From NCBI GenBank assembly GCA_963752505.1, contig CAVVYM010000004.1, positions 62,001-126,000 on the forward strand: DNA of 64,000 nt, in the 5' to 3' direction. This document shows, piece by piece, positions 59,107 through 64,000 of the stretch (positions within the stretch are counted from its first letter, which is position 1; each line of letters starts with the position of its first letter). This DNA is from JACJWR01 sp963752505 (GTDB lineage Bacteria > Actinomycetota > Actinomycetes > S36-B12 > UBA10799). Below the pieces are notes generated by a model. The model searched no databases and was not told the origin of the DNA. It saw nothing but the letters and a program-made list of their open reading frames with translations. A program made the translations under genes and the position numbers.

Positions 59107-61961
59107 CCGCTCTGCTGGTTTTCGCGGCCGTAGCGAGATGGTGCGGTTCCCGTCGGCGGTGGCGGATTCAGAAACCCACCGTCGGCTTCGATCACGGACA
59201 GCAGATCATTCAATGGCAGCGGCCGCGAGTAGTAATAGCCTTGGGCCCGGTTGGTGCCCAAACTGCGCAGAATCTCGGCCTGTTCGGCGGTTTCGACCCC
59301 CTCGGCGACAGTCGTCAAGCCGAGTGATGCGGCTAATTGCACCACCGCCCGGACCAGCACCAAGGCGGAGTTGGACGTGCCGAGGCCGGAGACGAAAGAA
59401 CGATCGATCTTGAGGACGTCCACCGGCATGCTGGCGAGGTACGACAGCGACGAATAGCCGGTGCCAAAGTCGTCGAGGGCCACCTGGCAACCCATCAGGC
59501 GCAGCCGCGAGAGGTAAATGCTAGCGGCCTCCTGGTTCTCGGCAAGCACGGTTTCCGTCAATTCGAGGGTGACTTCGTGGGGATCCGTCCCGGAGACGCG
59601 CAGCGCCTCGTTGACCGTCGGGTGCAGTTGCGGGTCGAGTTGAAGGGCAGATACGTTCACTGACACGGTGATGGAGTGGCCCAGCGCCTGTCGTAGGCGG
59701 TGGAGGTCTGTGAGGGCCTGGCGCAGCACCACGGTCCCCAGTTGATGAATCAGCCCGAGGTTTTCCGCCATCGGCACGAACACCGCCGGGCCCAGGATCG
59801 AGCCGTCGTCGTCCTCCATGCGCACCAGCGCTTCCACTCCGGTGATGCGGGCGTCCACGAAGGAGACGATGGGCTGGTAGTGCACCTTGATTCGGTCGTT
59901 CTCGAGTGCGCTGCGCAGGGCGCGTTCTGCCCGCATCCGATCAGCCAGCGCCGTGCGGAGGTCCTGCTCGTATCTGGCGATCCCCTGGTCGCCTGCCCGC
60001 CGGGCTGAGGACAATGCAAGGTCGGACCGTTCGATGAGTTCGACCGCGGAAAGATGATTCGGGCCCTCGCAGAGCGCGTAGCCCAGCGAAAATCCGAGAT
60101 CCACCAGAGTGCCGTCGGACAATGCGACCCCGGACAGGTCCTCGTGCAGCTGCCGCCCGACCTGGCCGAGTTCGGTCTCGGCGGTCTCGGCGGTCTCGGA
60201 GCGCAGTGCCAGCGCAAACTCGTCACCACCGATTCGCCCGACTGCCGCGACGGAGTCCGGCAGCCGAGTCAGGCTGGACGCGACGGCGCGCAGCACCTCG
60301 TCGCCGATCTCGTGACCGTGACCGTCGTTGAGGTCCCGGAATCCGTCCAGGTCAATGAGGGCGACGGCAAGCACCCCTCCTGTTGTCGAGTGAAGGTGCG
60401 CAATCCGGTTGAGGAAGCCGTCGCGGTTGTTCAATCCCGTCAGCGGATCACGCATGCCCGAGGCGGCTAGTTCGGCCCGCAATTGGCGCCGATCGGTGAC
60501 GTCGCGCGTCGTGAGCACGAAGGCGTCCGCGCCGCCCAGGGTCATGGGTCTGATGGTGGTCTCGGTGTCATGCAGGATGCCCTGGGAATCTTCGACCACC
60601 AGATCGTGGGAACTGTGGCCGTGTTTGTTCACTGCGGCGCGAAGCAGCATCTGCGCCAACTCCTCATCCGAGGTGTTGACGGTCAACTGCTGCAGTTGGG
60701 TGCCGGTGAGTTCCCTTGGCTCGTAGCCGAAGGTGGCGGTGACAGAGGGGGTTTGGTAAAGGATGGTTCCCTTTCGATCCACCACGGTGACGACGTCTCG
60801 AGAGTCCCCGAGCAACGCACCGAACCACGCCTTCTCGGCGCCCTCGGTGAGCTTCTCGGAGACGGCCTCTTCAACCTGTTCGAAGATCTGGCGGTGCAGA
60901 GCTATGCGTCGGGTGATGTCGATCACGAGCACGCTCACGGCCGTCGCCGAGATGGCGATGGCCGCCGAGAGGTTGATGGGACCGACGAAGACGCGGTAGC
61001 TGATCGCCACGATCGTCATGACCATGATGGGAAGTGCGGGGACGAGGGTGGACCATCGTTCGCGGCGCAGCTGGGTACGGGCCGAGTCAACTTCCAGCGC
61101 CGGCCGGACCGCCAGCAGACAAAATAGGCCAGCAGATGTGATGTAGCCCGCGATCGACCACGTGATACCCGAGTACCGGTCGGCTTGGGCGATGCTGTCG
61201 CCCAAGATGTCGGATACGAGGTAGAGGACGATCGTCGCCTGCAGCAGGGTCAACTGGAGCAGTGGCAGCGATCCGCTGCGCCTGCTCGCCGAAGCGATGG
61301 CCACGACCACCAAGACCGCCGCCAATTGCAGCCAGGGGTCAAGTGCCAGGAAGAACGTTTGCGTTGGATCCTCGACGGTTTCGTAGCCCGGCACCACGAC
61401 CAAGATCCACACAGCCGTGAGGGCCAATGCGGCCACGAAGACATCGGCAATCACTGACAACTTGTCGACCCAGCTCATGGCAGGTGGCCAGCTCAAGATG
61501 ACGACGCCGATGCCGAGGACGGGTGCGCCCACCGCGAGCGGGATGACTTCCGTGCGCACGTCGAAGACCCCACTCGAACCGGCAGTGAGGAGGTACCCGA
61601 GCGCTTGGCCCAGATAGGTGATGGTGATACCGATCGCGACCAGCAACCACGCCAGCGAGCGGCGGTGGAGTCCGCGCCGGCGTCGCTGCACCGCGGCACG
61701 TGCGCCGGCCAAGCCGGCGAGGCTCAGCGCGGCGGCGGCAAGCACCCGAGTCCATCGCGGCGCCAACGGATCGGGGGACATGCGCTGCGACCAATCGAGG
61801 ATGATCGCGACGAGGCTCACGGCGAGAGCGGTTCCGATGAGTAGCGCGAGCAGCCTCCGCTCCGACTGCGGTGCGCCGGTGAGAAGGCTGTCGGGCGCCG
61901 CCTGCGATGGGTCAGCCGCGCGCACGTCCGCCACAGTGCTCCTTCGCTTCAGCGACTTCAT
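59103..61961 (-). CDS. membrane PAS-GGDEF-EAL cyclic-di-GMP protein
   Basis: Dual-domain c-di-GMP enzyme of about 952 residues from ATG 61961 (an upstream ATG at 62084 would add 41). About eight to ten membrane helices form the N-terminal sensor (roughly 35-335). A PAS domain follows (about 365-490, VVDRKGTILYQTPSVTATFGYEP). The GGDEF domain (about 500-660) has DPLTGLNNRDGFLNRI and intact RIGGDEFALAL. The EAL domain (about 680-925) has GVEALVRMED, NVSALQL, LELTETVLAEN, DDFGTGYSSLSYLA, LKIDRSFV and AEGVET, all catalytic motifs. Both activities may be present. Confidence 0.93.
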   Translation of the reverse strand: MKSLKRRSTVADVRAADPSQAAPDSLLTGAPQSERRLLALLIGTALAVSLVAIILDWSQRMSPDPLAPRWTRVLAAAALSLAGLAGARAAVQRRRRGLHRRSLAWLLVAIGITITYLGQALGYLLTAGSSGVFDVRTEVIPLAVGAPVLGIGVVILSWPPAMSWVDKLSVIADVFVAALALTAVWILVVVPGYETVEDPTQTFFLALDPWLQLAAVLVVVAIASASRRSGSLPLLQLTLLQATIVLYLVSDILGDSIAQADRYSGITWSIAGYITSAGLFCLLAVRPALEVDSARTQLRRERWSTLVPALPIMVMTIVAISYRVFVGPINLSAAIAISATAVSVLVIDITRRIALHRQIFEQVEEAVSEKLTEGAEKAWFGALLGDSRDVVTVVDRKGTILYQTPSVTATFGYEPRELTGTQLQQLTVNTSDEELAQMLLRAAVNKHGHSSHDLVVEDSQGILHDTETTIRPMTLGGADAFVLTTRDVTDRRQLRAELAASGMRDPLTGLNNRDGFLNRIAHLHSTTGGVLAVALIDLDGFRDLNDGHGHEIGDEVLRAVASSLTRLPDSVAAVGRIGGDEFALALRSETAETAETELGQVGRQLHEDLSGVALSDGTLVDLGFSLGYALCEGPNHLSAVELIERSDLALSSARRAGDQGIARYEQDLRTALADRMRAERALRSALENDRIKVHYQPIVSFVDARITGVEALVRMEDDDGSILGPAVFVPMAENLGLIHQLGTVVLRQALTDLHRLRQALGHSITVSVNVSALQLDPQLHPTVNEALRVSGTDPHEVTLELTETVLAENQEAASIYLSRLRLMGCQVALDDFGTGYSSLSYLASMPVDVLKIDRSFVSGLGTSNSALVLVRAVVQLAASLGLTTVAEGVETAEQAEILRSLGTNRAQGYYYSRPLPLNDLLSVIEADGGFLNPPPPTGTAPSRYGRENQQSG

Positions 61962-62114
61962 GGAGTCGCGTGCGGCCCGTCGGAGGACCCCACACGATGT
62001 TACTCCGAGTTGGTGTGCGGTCGGCGACCTAGTGCGCAATCCAGATCTGCCCTTGCCACCGCGGAAGGTCGTTGTCCGGCCCATCGCCCGGCTCCGGTAG
62101 CCTTATGCCGCTGG

Positions 62115-62205
62115 GGAGGCGTCGCCTAGTCCGGTCTATGGCGCCCGCCTGCTAAGCGGGTTTGGGGCTACAACCCCATCGAGGGTTCAAATCCCTCCGC
62201 CTCCG
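62115..62205 (+). tRNA. tRNA-Ser (GCU)
   Basis: Class II tRNA of 91 bases. Acceptor GGAGGCG pairs with CGCCTCC; anticodon stem CCCGC/GCGGG flanks loop CTGCTAA (anticodon GCT); the variable arm is TTTGGGGCTACAACCCCATC; T-loop TTCAAAT. CCA is not encoded. Confidence 0.97.
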
Positions 62206-62211
62206 CGCACA

Positions 62212-62244
62212 TCGAGGGGTGGTCCCAAGTGGATCACCCCTCGA
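62212..62244. terminator. bidirectional terminator between tRNA-Ser and the metalloprotease
   Basis: Inverted repeat TCGAGGGGTGGTCC/GGATCACCCCTCGA (one G-T) with a short loop CAAGT, lying between the tRNA 3' end and the stop of the convergent metalloprotease gene. Confidence 0.78.
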
Positions 62245-62257
62245 TTCCTGCGTGGGG

Positions 62258-63451
62258 TCAGCAGCCGGTGACGCGAACGCTCGTGGTGGTGGAGCCGTAG
62301 ATGTTCGTCGCGACGAGCGAGAGGCTCGAGTTGGGCTCGCACACCCCCGCCGGCACTGTGAGTGTGGTCTGCATGGGCCCGGCGCCGCCGCCAGTGAATC
62401 CGCCGCTCCAGGGCAGCACAGTAGTTGCGGTTCCTACGGGGCTGCGGCTGACGAATTCCACCCGAGACTCCACGACGGGCGGAACGGATGCGGGTTGGAA
62501 CCATGTCAGGGTCAGTTTGCCGTCCACTTCGTTGGCTCGAACGTCCTTCGCTCCGATCGGGCGATCCATGCAACCTGCCTCGGCGCCAACCAATCGCAGC
62601 CCCGCCGTATCACCTGCGGCGAACCCCGCTGCATCCTCCTCGGTGACCACCTCGTGCATCACCTGGGTTGGGTCGTCCACGTGGTCGATGCCTAGCACGT
62701 GGCCGATCTCATGGATGTAGAGCGCCTCACGCAACTCTCCCGAGGTCTCGGTGCCGATGACACCGCTGATGTCGCCCCTGAATGCCGCTGGGATCGTCTC
62801 CTCGGAATCGGCTTGATACAGCATCGTGCCCTCTCCGGACACGGTGCTTCCCGGCGCGAAAGTGAGATTGACGTTGACCATTGGCGTTTCGCCGGGGAGA
62901 ACCCGTCTGAAGGGGATGCCGGACGCGATGGATGCCTTGGCGAAGGAACTTGTGAGCCGCTGCTCTTCCTCGGGTGGCAGCGGCAGGAGCGGACCCCAGG
63001 TGATGACGCGGCACGGATTCCAGCGCACCGGATTCGTCGCCGAACCAGATTGGATCGCGTAGGCGTTCGGATCACCCGCGGCCACCAACGGGGGGCTGTC
63101 AAAGCGGTAGGCGACCGCCACGCCGGCGTGCACGTTGGGCGCAATACGGACGGTCTGGTCCGAGATCTGGGGAACGAGCGAGCCGAAGGGGTTGGGCATT
63201 GTCGCGGCGCTCACGGTGTAATCGCCGGGCCGAAGGTTGCGCAGCACGGTGGAGCGGTCGGTTTCCACGCGGTAGCCGTCGGGGCCTGAGACCACGATCG
63301 GAGTGTCGATGTCGCCGGGGGCATCGGCCACGGTAACCGTCAGCGATCCTGGCCCGTTGATGGTCGCCGCCGCGGCAGGGCCACCCGCTGCCAGCGTCGC
63401 CCCGAGGACGGCTGCCATCGCTAGCGCCGGGGCCACCTTCGTGCGGATCAC
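62258..63451 (-). CDS. secreted matrixin-like zinc metalloprotease
   Basis: Extracellular protease of 397 residues. The signal peptide is RTKVAPALAMAAVLGATLAAGGPAAAA. An N-terminal beta-rich, pro-like region covers about 30-130. The catalytic domain (about 140-275) has NPVRWNPCRVITW and the complete metzincin motif HEIGHVLGIDHVD (three His and the catalytic Glu near residue 245), then the Met-turn VMHEV. A C-terminal fibronectin-like domain (about 300-397) has LTLTWFQPASVPP and ends SVRVTGC. GTG 63451 follows GGGAGG by about seven bases. The target is unknown. Confidence 0.88.
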   Translation of the reverse strand: MIRTKVAPALAMAAVLGATLAAGGPAAAATINGPGSLTVTVADAPGDIDTPIVVSGPDGYRVETDRSTVLRNLRPGDYTVSAATMPNPFGSLVPQISDQTVRIAPNVHAGVAVAYRFDSPPLVAAGDPNAYAIQSGSATNPVRWNPCRVITWGPLLPLPPEEEQRLTSSFAKASIASGIPFRRVLPGETPMVNVNLTFAPGSTVSGEGTMLYQADSEETIPAAFRGDISGVIGTETSGELREALYIHEIGHVLGIDHVDDPTQVMHEVVTEEDAAGFAAGDTAGLRLVGAEAGCMDRPIGAKDVRANEVDGKLTLTWFQPASVPPVVESRVEFVSRSPVGTATTVLPWSGGFTGGGAGPMQTTLTVPAGVCEPNSSLSLVATNIYGSTTTSVRVTGC

Positions 63452-63614
63452 GAGCGCACCTCCCTGCGGCGACGTTTGGGCCGTGCCCAAGAGGATACGC
63501 GGAATCCGCGTCGATTGGTATCGGCGAATCACGCTGTGCATACCAACGGGCACACCAGGGGGAATCGAGGTGAACGGCTGCGCTAGCATTGCCGCGGGCC
63601 GTGTGGTGGCCCGG

Positions 63615-63690
63615 GCGCCCGTAGCTCAACGGATAGAGCATCTGACTACGGATCAGAAGGTTAGGGGTTCGAATCCCTTCGGGCGCGCCA
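63615..63690 (+). tRNA. tRNA-Arg (ACG)
   Basis: 73-base cloverleaf plus encoded CCA. Acceptor GCGCCCG pairs with CGGGCGC; anticodon stem TCTGA/TCAGA flanks loop CTACGGA (anticodon ACG, A34 becoming inosine); T-loop TTCGAAT. Confidence 0.97.
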
Positions 63691-63741
63691 CCTGAATGTG
63701 GCCGTGACCAGCGCGGATGCGTGTGTGGCGTGCGCGGCTTC

Positions 63742-64000
63742 TCAGGGGTCCTGGTCGTGATGGTCGCCAGGAGCGGTTGCCCCGCGCTTCAGGCTGACCT
63801 TCGCAGTGCCGAGCAGCACCTTCACGATGAAGCCGACAAGCACCACGTTGAGGATCATTTGGACGGTGACGGCGGCCCGGGTGGCATCGGTGGTCGCCGT
63901 GATGTCTCCGAAACCGACGGTTGCGAAGACCGTGACGGTGAAGTAGAGCGCCGCCATCCGGCTGAGCGGTTCGGAGAACGCCTGTGGCGTCGAAGAATCG
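63742..64000 (-). CDS. two-helix potassium channel (5' partial)
   Basis: The C-terminal part of an ion channel; the frame is open through the right edge. Readable residues begin DSSTPQAFSEPLSRMAALYFTVTVFATVGFGDI, with pore loop and selectivity filter TVGFGD. A second membrane helix follows (VTVQMILNVVLVGFIVKVLL), then a short charged tail TAKVSLKRGATAPGDHHDQDP. No RCK domain follows, unlike the channel at 38.4-39.5 kb. The true start and first helix lie beyond the window; ATG 63957 is internal. Confidence 0.88.
   Translation of the reverse strand, partial: DSSTPQAFSEPLSRMAALYFTVTVFATVGFGDITATTDATRAAVTVQMILNVVLVGFIVKVLLGTAKVSLKRGATAPGDHHDQDP

Overview
This is a high-GC bacterial chromosome segment from the actinobacteria (class Actinomycetia), centred on the replication origin. 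The evidence is the gene order parB-parA-rsmG-khpB-yidC-yidD-rnpA-rpmH / dnaA-oriC-dnaN-recF-DUF721-gyrB-gyrA-DUF3566, together with CrgA, a DLW-39 peptide, the PknB/PstP/FhaA/FhaB/RodA/PbpA cluster, and a proteasome activator (Bpa). No rRNA operon, CRISPR array, insertion sequence or prophage was seen. The genus cannot be named from sequence alone; an uncultured lineage known from an assembled genome is plausible.

Layout. 1-6.3 kb (mostly minus strand): a CwlM-type amidase cut by the left edge, the ParAB partition genes with two perfect parS sites, and the conserved rsmG/khpB/yidC/yidD/rnpA/rpmH block. 6.3-18.5 kb (plus strand): dnaA, oriC, dnaN, recF, gyrB, gyrA, tRNA-Ile, tRNA-Ala, a cyclophilin and a rhomboid protease. 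18.6-27 kb: crgA, an amidotransferase (trpG/pabA) and the minus-strand growth and signalling operon pknB-pbpA-rodA-pstP-fhaB-fhaA. 27-39.5 kb: a remnant of an HPP-family membrane gene, tRNA-Leu, an Fpg-like glycosylase, a FAD-linked oxidase, a phosphodiesterase, a possible structured RNA, larC/larB, pheA, a secreted NlpC/P60 hydrolase, a HAD phosphatase, serS, bpa and a potassium channel. 39.6-48.1 kb: a plus-strand catabolic operon (biotin-dependent acyl-CoA carboxylase beta and alpha subunits, AtuA-like protein, TetR regulator, acyl-CoA dehydrogenase, enoyl-CoA hydratase) of the leucine or acyclic-terpene type, with a double palindromic operator before its first gene. 48-64 kb: an M20 peptidase, a glucokinase-like protein, two Rpf-like secreted proteins sharing a perfectly duplicated domain, two CNNM/CorC-type membrane proteins, a pepsin-like lipoprotein, a convergent pair of cyclic-di-GMP proteins, a matrixin-like metalloprotease, three tRNAs and a second potassium channel cut by the right edge.

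How the genes work together. Most of the left half is chromosome maintenance (DnaA, sliding clamp, RecF, gyrase, ParABS), membrane insertion (YidC/YidD) and control of cell-wall growth by Ser/Thr phosphorylation (PknB/PstP, FHA proteins, RodA/PbpA, CwlM, CrgA). The right half adds wall remodelling (NlpC/P60 and Rpf-like proteins sharing an unnamed KW-type helical repeat), branched-chain acid or terpenoid catabolism and c-di-GMP signalling.

The main oddity is sequence quality or decay. gyrA (five indels) and the carboxylase beta gene (about nine) are broken by dense single-base changes, nearly all gains, and two secreted hydrolase genes carry one each, while the other genes are clean. Because gyrA is essential, local consensus error is the likeliest explanation. 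Other points of interest are a 317-bp perfect duplication, a second oriC-like DnaA-box element beside crgA, an apparent CTG start for the rhomboid gene, and a two-DTGS pepsin-like lipoprotein.
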